From JACTUA01 sp964551875 (GTDB taxonomy: Archaea > Halobacteriota > Methanomicrobia > Methanomicrobiales > JACTUA01): a stretch of 59,580 nt of DNA. A model generated the notes under the pieces. It ran no database searches. It saw only the letters and a program-made list of their open reading frames with translations, and was not told where the DNA came from. The stretch lies in assembly GCA_964551875.1 (NCBI GenBank), contig CAZKEV010000008.1, positions 1 through 59,580 on the forward strand, written 5' to 3'. Below, in pieces: positions 23,712 to 32,490 of the stretch. Each line of letters starts with the position of its first letter. Positions within the stretch are counted from its first letter, which is position 1. A program made the translations under genes and the position numbers.

Positions 23712-25151
23712 ATGGTCCGCATGAAGAAGGGGCTCGAACACATCCTGCGGGAGAAGGGGCCGATAGAGAAGGTCGGTGTCGTGGGGATGGGATATGTCGG
23801 CATCCCTTCCGCGGTCCTCTTCGCTGATTCAGGGGCTTTCCAGGAGGTCATCGGCTTCCAGCGCAACTCCCCCAGCTCGGGCTACAAGATCGGGATGCTC
23901 AACCGGGGCGAGAGCCCCCTGAAGGGGGAGGAGCCGGATCTCGGGGAGCTGCTCGGGAGGGTCGTCTCACAGGGCACCTTCAGGTGCACATCCGACTTCT
24001 CCCTCATCTCGGGTATGGATGCCATTACCCTCGCAATCCAGACCCCCTTCAGGAACCCCGCAGACCTCATCCCTGACTTCACTCCCCTCCACGAGGGCCT
24101 CGCGTCAGTGGGGAAGCACCTCTCCCAAGGGACCCTCGTGGTTATCGAGTCCACAGTGACCCCGGGGACGACCGGCGGGACTGCGCGGAGGATCCTGGAG
24201 GAGGAGTCCGCTCTCGTCGCGGGCCGTGACTTCGCCCTCGCCCATGCCCCCGAGCGGGTGATGGTCGGGAGGCTCCTCCGGAACATCCGGGAGCATGACC
24301 GGGTTGTCGGGGGCATCGACCCTGCCTCGACGAACCGTGCATCAGAGCTCTACCGGACCGTCCTCTCGACGGGGAAGATCATCCCTATGACGGCCATGGC
24401 GGCCGAGGTGACGAAGACAGCGGAGAACGCGTTCCGCGATCTCCAGATCGCGGCCGCCAACCAGCTTGCCCTCTATTGCGAGGCCATGGGGGTGAACTTT
24501 TACGACGTACGGGCCGGGATCGCGAGCCTGAAGGAGGAGGGAGTCACGAGGGCCATACTGTTCCCGGGAGCCGGCGTGGGAGGGCACTGCCTCCCCAAGG
24601 ATAGCTACCACCTGGAGCGGGGGGTGAAGGAGACAGGGCGGGACCTCGACTACCCGGCTGACGCGGACTCCCTCTTTCTCCTGGCCCGCCGGATCAATGA
24701 CTTCATGCCCAGGCACATGCACCGCCTCACATTCGAGGGGCTCGGGCGGGCCGTGAAGCGGATTTCGGGGGCGCGGGTTGCTATCCTCGGCTGGGCCTTC
24801 CTCCAGAACTCTGATGATACGAGGAACACCCCCTCGGAGCCGTATCGGAACCTCCTCATCGAAGGCGGGGCGGATGTCTCGGTCCATGATCCCTACGTGG
24901 ACCGCTACCCTGGGGTTCCCGTCTCCCACGATCTCCAGGAGGTCATCTCTGAGGCTGACGTCATCGCCATCCTCACCGCCCACACACCCTACAGGGGCCT
25001 GGTACCTGGGGAGGTAAAGGCATGGAGCGGGAGGACCCGCCCGGTCATCGTCGATGGAAGAAATGTCGTGGACCCGGACGCGTACATCAGCGAAGGGTTC
25101 GTGTACAAGGGGATCGGGCGGGGGGATAAGAACCGCCACCCGTTCCCCTGA
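23712..25151 (+). CDS. Nucleotide-sugar 6-dehydrogenase (UDP-GlcNAc/UDP-ManNAc dehydrogenase, WbpA/WecC-like)
   Basis: NAD-dependent four-electron oxidation of the C6 hydroxyl of a UDP-N-acetylhexosamine to the uronic acid. The 479-residue protein has VGVVGMGYVGIPSAVLFADSG near residue 18, the VIESTVTPGTT segment, the MAAEVTKTAENAFRDLQIA helix with its conserved Lys, and the catalytic Cys293 in GVGGHCLPKDSYHL. The C-terminal domain has VAILGWAFLQNSDDTRNTPSEP. The start MVRMKKGLEH is preceded by a GGAGG; an internal Met at residue 4 is possible. It supplies the uronate for the WbpB/E/D-like enzymes encoded just upstream. Confidence 0.93.
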   Translation: MVRMKKGLEHILREKGPIEKVGVVGMGYVGIPSAVLFADSGAFQEVIGFQRNSPSSGYKIGMLNRGESPLKGEEPDLGELLGRVVSQGTFRCTSDFSLISGMDAITLAIQTPFRNPADLIPDFTPLHEGLASVGKHLSQGTLVVIESTVTPGTTGGTARRILEEESALVAGRDFALAHAPERVMVGRLLRNIREHDRVVGGIDPASTNRASELYRTVLSTGKIIPMTAMAAEVTKTAENAFRDLQIAAANQLALYCEAMGVNFYDVRAGIASLKEEGVTRAILFPGAGVGGHCLPKDSYHLERGVKETGRDLDYPADADSLFLLARRINDFMPRHMHRLTFEGLGRAVKRISGARVAILGWAFLQNSDDTRNTPSEPYRNLLIEGGADVSVHDPYVDRYPGVPVSHDLQEVISEADVIAILTAHTPYRGLVPGEVKAWSGRTRPVIVDGRNVVDPDAYISEGFVYKGIGRGDKNRHPFP

Positions 25152-25168
25152 CAGGGGGGCCACCACGG

Positions 25169-26308
25169 ATGAAGATCCTCCTCGTATCCACCCAGGACTA
25201 CCTCCACCATCCCATCCCCTCCCGGCACCACTATATCTTCGAAGAGCTCGCAAGGAGGCACGAGGTCCATGTCCCCCACTTCCACGTGAGCCAGGGGAGA
25301 GAGCGCAAGACCCGGCTCGTGGTCCACGAGGCCACCCGGTACCCGACGGGCGGCCCCCTTGTCCACTACACCCTGAACGCCCCCACCCATTTCCGGGTCC
25401 TCGAGGAGATCGTGAGGGACTGCGGCATCGACGTGGTGGTCGCATCCCATGTCATTGCAGGCATGGCAGTCATCCGTGCCGCACGGCGCCACAGGGTGCC
25501 GGTGGTCTTTGACCTGAAGGACTGGTTCCCGGACTCGGCTGCTGCCTACTACAGGAACCGACTCGTCCAAAAGATCATCCGGGACGGCGTCTGGTTCGTC
25601 ACCCGCTACAACCTGGACAGGAGCGACCGGATCACCACCGTATCGCCCTCCCTCGTCGAGAAGCTCCGTTCCTTCGGCTATGACCCGACCCTCATCACGA
25701 ACGGGGTCGACACCGACCGCTTTGTCCCCATGGACGGTGCGGATATGCGGCGGAGGCTTGGCATCCGAAAGGACGAGTTCGTCATCGGGTTCGAGGGATC
25801 GGTCGAGCGGTGGTACGCCCTTGACCGGGTGATCTCAGCTCTCCCCGGGCTCCTGGAACACCGCCCTGCCACCCGGCTCCTCATTGTCGGAGGTTCCCTC
25901 TTCACCGGCTTCATGGAGGAGCTGAAGCAGCAGGCAGAGGAGCTCGGGGTCCTCGGCCATGTCACATTCACGGGGCCGGTCCGGTACCATGACCTGCCCG
26001 GTTACATCGCCTCCATGGACCTCTGCCTCATCCCCCTCGCCCCGCCCCGGTGGGTGAGCATCGCCCTCCCGAACAAGTTCTTCGAGTACTCGGCCTGCGG
26101 GAAACCCATCCTCTCCTCCCCCATCCCCGACCTCATGGCCATCGGCGGCCCCCATCTCTCCATCTACCGGAGCGACTCCGAGTTCGCGGGGAAGGTGAAG
26201 GAGGCGATGGACAACCCGAGGACGTTCTCCCTCGATGTCGAGAGGTTCAGCTGGAGGAGGAGGGCCGGGGAGTTCGAGGCGATCCTCGAGGGCCTCATCC
26301 GGCGGTGA
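25169..26308 (+). CDS. GT4-family glycosyltransferase
   Basis: A 379-residue GT-B fold glycosyltransferase. The C-terminal half has the typical donor-binding pattern: FVIGFEGSVERWYALDRVISALPGLLEH, LLIVGGSLFTGFMEEL, HVTFTGPVRYHDLPGYIASMDLCLIPLAPP and LPNKFFEYSACGKPILSS, whose Glu resembles the catalytic acid of the ExxxxxxxE motif. The N-terminal half (MKILLVSTQDYLHHPIPSRHHYIFEELARR) is the acceptor domain. There is no membrane segment, so it would act at the cytoplasmic face. Its position between the uronate pathway and aglB suggests it extends the dolichol-linked oligosaccharide. Confidence 0.91.
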   Translation: MKILLVSTQDYLHHPIPSRHHYIFEELARRHEVHVPHFHVSQGRERKTRLVVHEATRYPTGGPLVHYTLNAPTHFRVLEEIVRDCGIDVVVASHVIAGMAVIRAARRHRVPVVFDLKDWFPDSAAAYYRNRLVQKIIRDGVWFVTRYNLDRSDRITTVSPSLVEKLRSFGYDPTLITNGVDTDRFVPMDGADMRRRLGIRKDEFVIGFEGSVERWYALDRVISALPGLLEHRPATRLLIVGGSLFTGFMEELKQQAEELGVLGHVTFTGPVRYHDLPGYIASMDLCLIPLAPPRWVSIALPNKFFEYSACGKPILSSPIPDLMAIGGPHLSIYRSDSEFAGKVKEAMDNPRTFSLDVERFSWRRRAGEFEAILEGLIRR

Positions 26309-26386
26309 ATGGCGATCCATCCGCCCATTCTCCACCCCATCCAAATGATTTAGATATCACCGGTGAAACAAGGAGAGGAGGATAGC

Positions 26387-29002
26387 ATGGCTGATCTCCT
26401 GAAGAAGTACCAGAGATATCTCGTCGGGCTTGCCCTCGTTCTCATCGGGATACTCTGCCTCTGGATCCGTTTAAACCCCCTCTCCCATCTCCAGACCATT
26501 GCAGGAGGGGATCCCCTCAACCTGTCTGCAAGCGACGACCCCCTCTACAACTTCCGGCAGGTGGAGATGATCATCCGCCATTTCCCGGCATATCCCTGGT
26601 TCGACCCCATGACCCTCTACCCCGCGGGCCAGACCATCTACTGGGGTCCCCTCTTCCCCACCATCGCAGCCCTCGTCTGCATGATCCTGGGGATGACAAC
26701 CCGCCCTGATATCATCTTCATCTCCCAGCTCATCCCGCCCGCCATGGCCACCGCCATGGTCCCCATCGTCTACCTCATCGGGAAGAGGATGGTGGACTGG
26801 AGAGCCGGCCTCCTTGCAGCCCTCTTCACGGTCATCATCCCCGGGCAGTACCTCCAGCGTTCCCTCTTCGGCTACTTCGACCACCACATTGCCGAGATCC
26901 TCTTCTCCACGCTCTTCTGCCTGGGCTATATCTCGGTCCTCGTATACACAAAACGGAACCCGGTAGACTTCAACAAACCCGGTAGCCTGAAAATCCCTGC
27001 CATCCTCTCCCTCCTCTCCGCGGTCGCCTATCTCCTCGGTCTCTTTACCATGCCCACCATGATCCTCTTTGCCCTCATCGTGGCCGCCTTCACGGTGGTG
27101 CAGTACGTCTGGGACTTCTTCCGAAAGAGGCCAAGCGATTACCTCCTCCTTGCAAACACCATCATCTTCGGGGTCGCCATCCTGGGCCTCCTTGCCTTCG
27201 GGATAAAGCATCCTGGACTTGATCTCTCGCGTTATACCCTGGGCCACGTCATCGCCTACCTGATGGTCATCCTTGCCACTGGGTTACTCGCGGTGCATGC
27301 CCGGTACATGAAGGGGCGGCCCTGGTACCAGTATCCCCTCTCCCTTGCGGGCATCGGACTCCTTGTCGTCATCTTCCTTGTCAGCATCATCCCGGCCATC
27401 TACAACATTCTCATCGGGGGCCTCTTCAATTTCTTCGGCCAGCAGGCGGTCACACTGACCGTACAGGAGGCGAGGTCATGGGATCCCCTCCTTGCCTGGA
27501 TGACCTTCCAGTACGGCCTGGTCCTCATGGTTCTCGGGATGGTGGCCATCATCTACTGGAACTGGAGGGAGGAGCACCCCGACCAGATCTTCGTCCTCGT
27601 CTGGTCGCTCATCATACTCTATTCCACCTGGCAGCATATCCGGTACGAGTACTACCTTGCGGTCAATATCGCCCTCCTCTCGGCCTTCGCTGCTGGTACA
27701 GCCCTCGATCGTGGGTGGGAGGGGACGAAGGCCCTCTTCGTGAAGAAGGCCGCCCAGCCGGAAGAGCCCGAGAGAAAGACGAGGAGGAAGGAGGAGCGGC
27801 AGGCGAGGAAGGCAAAGCATGGCGGGAAGGAGAAACGGCCGGCTCGGGTCCCCAGGAGCCCCTGGGTCATTGCCCTCGCCGGGGTGACCGCTCTTGCCCT
27901 CCTCTTTACTTTCGTTCCTACACCATATCACATTCCTGCACTCCAGTACGACGTCCTCTACTCCCAGGGCGCCATCATGAACGGCGACTGGCGCGAGTCC
28001 CTTGAGTGGATGGGGAACCATACGCCGGATCCTGGCGTGGACTACTATGGCATCTTTGACAGGTCCACCTTCTCCTATCCGCCTGGCTCCTATGGGGTGA
28101 TGTCCTGGTGGGACTACGGCCACCAGATCACCTTCATCGCAAAACGGATCCCCAACGCGAATCCCTTTCAGGCGGGGGTTGCAGGCCCGGTCGGCGCCGC
28201 CTCCTACTTCATGACCGGGTCCGAGGAGTATGCCAACTCCGTCGCCGACCAGCTCGGGATCAGGTACGTCATCACCGACATCGAGATGGACAGCCCCAAG
28301 TTCTGGGCAATGGCAACCTGGTTTAACAGCTCCGTAAGCGACACCCCGTACAACCCGGCGTATTATGTCCCGGGGCAGACCTCGGGCCAGTACCAGCTGG
28401 TGAAGCTGAACAACCAGTCCTACTACGAGACCATGGTCTCGAGGCTCCACAACTTCGATGGCTCGATGACAATCCCCACCACGGCCTACTACATCGAGTA
28501 CCAGCTTCCCGAGCTTACCGGCCTTGACTGGCCCCTCATCACCAAGGCCCAGATCCTCAGTGCAGGAGATGCAAAGAACATGACCGCAGAGTTCAACCGG
28601 GACGCCGCCAGGGGGAACCTCGCAAACGCGGTCTCCCAGGCCGTCTTCCTCCCGGTGGAGACGGTCCCGGCCCTGCGCCACTACCGACTCGTTCACGAGT
28701 CCCCCACCGGTGTCTTCCCCAATACATCGGCAGGGGCTCCGGACCTCAAGTACGTGAAGATCTTCGAGCATGTGGAGGGGGCGCGGATCCGCGGCGAGGG
28801 GATCATTGCGATTGACCTTGTCACGAACATGGGGAGGAGGTTCACCTACCGGCAGGAGAGCGTGAATGGCGAGTTCGTGGTCCCGTACGCCACCCAGGGG
28901 AACCCCTACGAGGTACAGGCACTCAGCAAGTACCGGATCGAGGGAACCGGCCGCACCGTTGAGGTGCCCGAGGAGGCGGTGATGCAGGGCCTGGCCCCCT
29001 GA
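26387..29002 (+). CDS. aglB: Oligosaccharyltransferase AglB (STT3 family)
   Basis: Integral membrane enzyme that transfers a lipid-linked glycan to Asn-X-Ser/Thr sequons on exported proteins such as the S-layer. The 871-residue protein has an N-terminal multi-helix membrane part starting YLVGLALVLIGILCLWIR, with the acidic loop SASDDPLYNFRQ expected to bind the metal. A charged Lys/Arg/Glu-rich cytoplasmic loop lies near residues 455-490. The soluble C-terminal domain carries the catalytic signature SWWDYGHQ at about residues 572-576. The ATG at 26387 is preferred because AGGAGAGGAGG sits just before it; an ATG at 26363 lies upstream of that site. It is the last gene of the glycan cluster. 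Confidence 0.95.
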   Translation: MADLLKKYQRYLVGLALVLIGILCLWIRLNPLSHLQTIAGGDPLNLSASDDPLYNFRQVEMIIRHFPAYPWFDPMTLYPAGQTIYWGPLFPTIAALVCMILGMTTRPDIIFISQLIPPAMATAMVPIVYLIGKRMVDWRAGLLAALFTVIIPGQYLQRSLFGYFDHHIAEILFSTLFCLGYISVLVYTKRNPVDFNKPGSLKIPAILSLLSAVAYLLGLFTMPTMILFALIVAAFTVVQYVWDFFRKRPSDYLLLANTIIFGVAILGLLAFGIKHPGLDLSRYTLGHVIAYLMVILATGLLAVHARYMKGRPWYQYPLSLAGIGLLVVIFLVSIIPAIYNILIGGLFNFFGQQAVTLTVQEARSWDPLLAWMTFQYGLVLMVLGMVAIIYWNWREEHPDQIFVLVWSLIILYSTWQHIRYEYYLAVNIALLSAFAAGTALDRGWEGTKALFVKKAAQPEEPERKTRRKEERQARKAKHGGKEKRPARVPRSPWVIALAGVTALALLFTFVPTPYHIPALQYDVLYSQGAIMNGDWRESLEWMGNHTPDPGVDYYGIFDRSTFSYPPGSYGVMSWWDYGHQITFIAKRIPNANPFQAGVAGPVGAASYFMTGSEEYANSVADQLGIRYVITDIEMDSPKFWAMATWFNSSVSDTPYNPAYYVPGQTSGQYQLVKLNNQSYYETMVSRLHNFDGSMTIPTTAYYIEYQLPELTGLDWPLITKAQILSAGDAKNMTAEFNRDAARGNLANAVSQAVFLPVETVPALRHYRLVHESPTGVFPNTSAGAPDLKYVKIFEHVEGARIRGEGIIAIDLVTNMGRRFTYRQESVNGEFVVPYATQGNPYEVQALSKYRIEGTGRTVEVPEEAVMQGLAP

Positions 29003-29023
29003 TCCCCTCACTCCCTGGGAACC

Positions 29024-29992
29024 ATGACGTGCACGGTCGTTACCGGGAAGGTGTTCTGCCTCCATCACCTGGAGGGGCACCCGGAGAACCGTGACCGGCT
29101 CCGGCTTGCCCTCTCGGGTGTCCCGAGGGCCGCCCGGAGGCTGGCCCCGGTGAAGGCGGCACCGGATGATTTGGAGAGGGTGCACCGGAGGGAGTATATC
29201 ACCTGGCTCCGGGGGATCTCGACCGGGGAGTGCTACATCGACCATAACACCTACATCTGCCCGGACTCCTTCGAGGTCGCCCTCCATGCTGCCGGTTCAT
29301 CCATCGTGGCCGCCGAGGAGGCTCTTGACGGTCGGAACTGCTTTGCCCTCGTCCGTCCCCCCGGCCATCATGCCGAGCCCGGGCGGGCCCGCGGGTACTG
29401 CCTCCTGAATAACGTGGCCATTGCAGCGGCACGGGCCCTCGAATCCGTGGACCGGGTGGCCATAGTCGACTGGGACCTCCACCACGGGAACGGGACCCAG
29501 GAGATCTTCTATGGCTCGGACCGTGTCCTCTTCTGCTCTGTTCACCAGGCCGAGGGTTTCCCGGGGAGCGGAGGGGTTGGGGAGACGGGGACGGGAGCGG
29601 GCCGGGGATACACCCTGAACGCCCCCCTGGAACCCGGCTGCGGTATCGCCGATTACCGGTTCGTCTTTGGCGAGGTCTTCTGCCCTGCCCTTGAGCGGTT
29701 CCACCCGGACCTCCTCATCATCTCGGCCGGCCAGGACGCCCTTGCCGATGACCCGAAGGCAGTCATGCGGCTTGCCCCGGGGGACTACGGCATCCTCACC
29801 CGGATGCTCATGGAGGCAACGGATCTCCCCCTTGCCCTTGCCCTTGAAGGCGGGTACGGCCCCTCCCTTGGCCGTGCCATCGCTGCCATCTTCCGGGCCC
29901 TGGGGAGAAAGTACCTGGACGAGCACCCGGACGTCCCGCCAGGCCATTCCACAAGGGAGCTTGTCAGGATCCTGAAAAGGGTCAGTGGCTGA
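29024..29992 (+). CDS. Histone-deacetylase-family protein (acetoin-utilisation/deacetylase type)
   Basis: Zinc-dependent amidohydrolase of the arginase/deacetylase fold, 322 residues. The active site is visible: RPPGHHAEPGRARGYCLLNN with the His115-His116 pair, the metal ligands in IVDWDLHHGNGTQEIF, a conserved aspartate in LLIISAGQDALADDP, and LALEGGY near the end. Archaeal members may deacetylate lysines or small acetylpolyamines; the substrate here is not known. It lies 21 bases after aglB and could be cotranscribed with the glycan genes, although a link to glycosylation is not evident. Confidence 0.92.
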   Translation: MTCTVVTGKVFCLHHLEGHPENRDRLRLALSGVPRAARRLAPVKAAPDDLERVHRREYITWLRGISTGECYIDHNTYICPDSFEVALHAAGSSIVAAEEALDGRNCFALVRPPGHHAEPGRARGYCLLNNVAIAAARALESVDRVAIVDWDLHHGNGTQEIFYGSDRVLFCSVHQAEGFPGSGGVGETGTGAGRGYTLNAPLEPGCGIADYRFVFGEVFCPALERFHPDLLIISAGQDALADDPKAVMRLAPGDYGILTRMLMEATDLPLALALEGGYGPSLGRAIAAIFRALGRKYLDEHPDVPPGHSTRELVRILKRVSG

Positions 29993-30864
29993 TAGGAAAA
30001 ATCCCTTTCTCCCCCAAAATCAGTCCCTCCCGGCCCGAGCAGGTTAAAACGGGCCCTTTCGGGGATCCTCCAAGATTGCGCGAAAATTTTCTGAATTATT
30101 TTGCGTAATCGTGTCAGAATTATATCAAAAGTTTTATAATACATGCCGACGAGCATATATATGTTGCCAGACATGGATGACCCGGCCAGAGTGAGATCAC
30201 TTCTCTGCACGCTATCATCTCTCATCCCCGAGTCCTCCCCACCCTGTGCAACGGCGTCTCAAGTCCCGGATCATTTTCAACCCTGATACCCTCGTGGTCC
30301 GGGGGTCCGGGATTGGCCCTGCTCTCTCCTGACATGGATATCGCCGGACAGGCTTCTTCGCATATCACCTTCGGAGAATTTCTGGAGGATACAGGAGGTC
30401 TCACGGCATTCCCCACTGCACATTGGAATTTCACCCGGGTCACTCACTCTACCCGATCCTGAAGAGAAAAACCCACCTTCCCGGTCCAAGTTATGTTTTT
30501 TAATTAACAATAGTATAGGAAGGAAGGTCTGATATCTCTCATATTATACAATAATTTGTCTAATAATAGATTTAAATTAAAGATATTACCTTACATAATT
30601 ATATATAGTATGAAATAGATCAATATGTTTTTGTTACCGGAGCCGGGCTTTCGTGAATATGGCTGACCTGTGATTGCATCCGGGTCACGCCGCATAAGGT
30701 ACTATCACAGCGGAAGGGTTGTGGTGCTCCTCACACCTCCCTCCCGTGGAAGGGACCTCTTCACCGGGGTCATGCCCGGCATCCTGATGCCGGATTCCGG
30801 AACCAGAGTGGGTCCAGCCGGCTTTGGGACTTCCGGCAGGAGAGAATTTCACGAGGTATGACCT
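29993..30864. other. Long intergenic region with AT-rich promoter zone and structured leader
   Basis: Nearly 870 bases with no convincing gene. The first half contains a possible 44-codon frame starting near 30160 behind a TATATATG stretch, but without a ribosome-binding site. Bases ~30490-30635 are strongly AT-rich and hold TATA-like sequences. The final 230 bases before the secreted-protein gene are GC-rich again and contain the perfect hairpin CCGGCATC-CT-GATGCCGG (30776-30793). The layout suggests a promoter near 30600 and a long 5' leader, which is unusual for archaea. Confidence 0.5.
30599..30608 (+). promoter_or_regulatory. Candidate TATA box for the secreted toroid protein
   Basis: TATATATA-type sequence within a locally AT-rich stretch, pointing toward the gene at 30865. 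If used, transcription would start about 25 bases downstream near 30632 and leave a leader of about 230 bases. Several alternative AT-rich sites lie within the preceding 100 bases, so the exact element is uncertain. Confidence 0.35.
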
Positions 30865-32388
30865 ATGGCGCGATATATCAGCAGAGTGGTAACTATGGCT
30901 GTCCTCACCGCCCTGTTCCTCTCGGTGCAGGCGGTTGGGGCGGCGCTCCCAGCCCAATTTGAACAGCCCGTCCACGATGGTCTCGCATGGCTTGTGGCAC
31001 AGCAGAAACCGGTTGGTTCGTGGGGAGAATCTCCCGGACAATGCAGTAATGATCTCCGCGTCGAAAAAACGGCTTTTGCCGTGCTCAAGATGCTCGATCG
31101 GGCCCGGGAACTCCATGAGTCCCCGCCACCCGCAGTCCAGAACGGGTTGGATTTCATCTTCAGCAAAGTTCAGCCTGACGGTTCGATCTGGGATTACTAC
31201 GATTACAAAAATCCGGATTGTTACGAGAGCATACCACCCATAGTCCCCGAGACGAGCGCAGCCATCTTAGCCATCACGAGTGCCGATACTCCAGATGCAA
31301 CGGCGCCGAACGGGCAGACTTATAAGGAGATTGTGCAAGGTGCGGTTGATTACCTGGTCTGGGCGCAGAGAGGGACAGATTATCCGGATGATGCTGGCGG
31401 CTGGACCTTTGCCAGAGATGACTCAAATTTTGATATCTCCAGCTTGCCGGCTGACCAGGTGAATACCGGCCATGCTGCACTGGCACTGGTCTATGCCGAG
31501 AAAAAGTCAGGGATCATCATTGATACCTCAGTCAAGGACAAACTCGGGATCTGGGTAACAAACATTCAGGATGACTCCGGGGGGGCAACCCTCGTCACGG
31601 GGGGTGAATATCCAGATATCCAATATACAGGAGCCCTCCTCGTCGAGCAGTTTCTCCTGGGGCGCAACCCGAGCCAGGATCTGGATGTCCAGGATGCCAT
31701 CTCGTATATCGACACCAACTGGGCAGGATGGGATGGGGGTGGCAGTCTGGAGAAGTATACCCTGACATCCGGTCTCGTCCTCATGGATGTCGATACGTTG
31801 ACCGCAGACAATGTGGACTGGTTCGACGTTCTTACGTCTCATGTCTTACAGGCGCAGGTACCCGATGGGCCTGGGATGGTGTACTGGCCACCCGAGAGTT
31901 ACAGGGATTCCATCCTTCCCACCGCATGGGCCCTCCTCACCCTGGAGGGGAAAGTCGGCGGAATAGTAACAGATAATCCACAGCCGGTCCTCATCGACAT
32001 CAAACCCGGCTCCTGCCCGAACGCCTTCAACCTCGGTGAGAAGGGGGTATTACCGGTGGCTGTTGTCGGGACCGTAGATCTTGACGTTACCCAGATCGAT
32101 CCCGAAACGGTGAAACTGAATGGCGTGCCTGTATTGAAGAAACGCTGGGCCTATGAGGATGTGGCGACGCCCTATCCAGGCACTACTCTCTGCGGGTGCC
32201 ATGAGATGACCGGTGATGGCACACGGGATCTCACGCTGAAGTTCAACCACCAGGATGTCGCCGCTACCCTATCGTCCGGAATCCCCCTGAAGGATGAACC
32301 GGTTCCGCTCGCCCTCACGGGGAACCTGAAGGCAGAATTCGGCGGGACCCCCTTCGAAGGGTCAGACTGCATCTGGGTGGTGATGTGA
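30865..32388 (+). CDS. Secreted protein with alpha/alpha-toroid (terpenoid-cyclase-like) domain and C-terminal surface domain
   Basis: A 507-residue exported protein. Residues 1-26 form a signal peptide (basic start, hydrophobic VVTMAVLTALFLSVQAVGAA). Residues ~30-370 contain toroid-type repeats (DGLAWLVAQQKPVGSWG, TAFAVLKML, ALDFIF-like helices, NTGHAALALVYAEKK, PTAWALLTLEG), as in squalene-cyclase/prenyltransferase-like and complement-type folds. Residues ~375-507 hold VLIDIKPGSCPNAFNLGEKGVLPVAVVG, a domain shared by many exported bacterial and archaeal proteins, and several Cys that could form disulfides. No cyclase DXDD acid motif is seen, so catalysis is doubtful. Likely a cell-surface or extracellular binding protein; exact role unknown. 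Confidence 0.82.
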   Translation: MARYISRVVTMAVLTALFLSVQAVGAALPAQFEQPVHDGLAWLVAQQKPVGSWGESPGQCSNDLRVEKTAFAVLKMLDRARELHESPPPAVQNGLDFIFSKVQPDGSIWDYYDYKNPDCYESIPPIVPETSAAILAITSADTPDATAPNGQTYKEIVQGAVDYLVWAQRGTDYPDDAGGWTFARDDSNFDISSLPADQVNTGHAALALVYAEKKSGIIIDTSVKDKLGIWVTNIQDDSGGATLVTGGEYPDIQYTGALLVEQFLLGRNPSQDLDVQDAISYIDTNWAGWDGGGSLEKYTLTSGLVLMDVDTLTADNVDWFDVLTSHVLQAQVPDGPGMVYWPPESYRDSILPTAWALLTLEGKVGGIVTDNPQPVLIDIKPGSCPNAFNLGEKGVLPVAVVGTVDLDVTQIDPETVKLNGVPVLKKRWAYEDVATPYPGTTLCGCHEMTGDGTRDLTLKFNHQDVAATLSSGIPLKDEPVPLALTGNLKAEFGGTPFEGSDCIWVVM

Positions 32389-32490
32389 ACCGAAGAGAGC
32401 GGTGATGACAGGAAACCAACGACGGTTCCTGAAACCGCTTAATTTCACCTTTTTCCGGAGTATAAGCTGCAGGCAGGATCCCGGTTTCCC

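Noticed and set aside
27476..29287. A 603-codon minus-strand open frame antisense to aglB
   Set aside because: The plus strand has the full AglB motifs (SWWDYG); the antisense translation is low-complexity His/Arg/Glu-rich.
30670..30861. A 63-codon frame directly before the toroid protein gene
   Set aside because: No ribosome-binding site and no hydrophobic or domain pattern; it spans the leader hairpin and its start is GC-skew driven.
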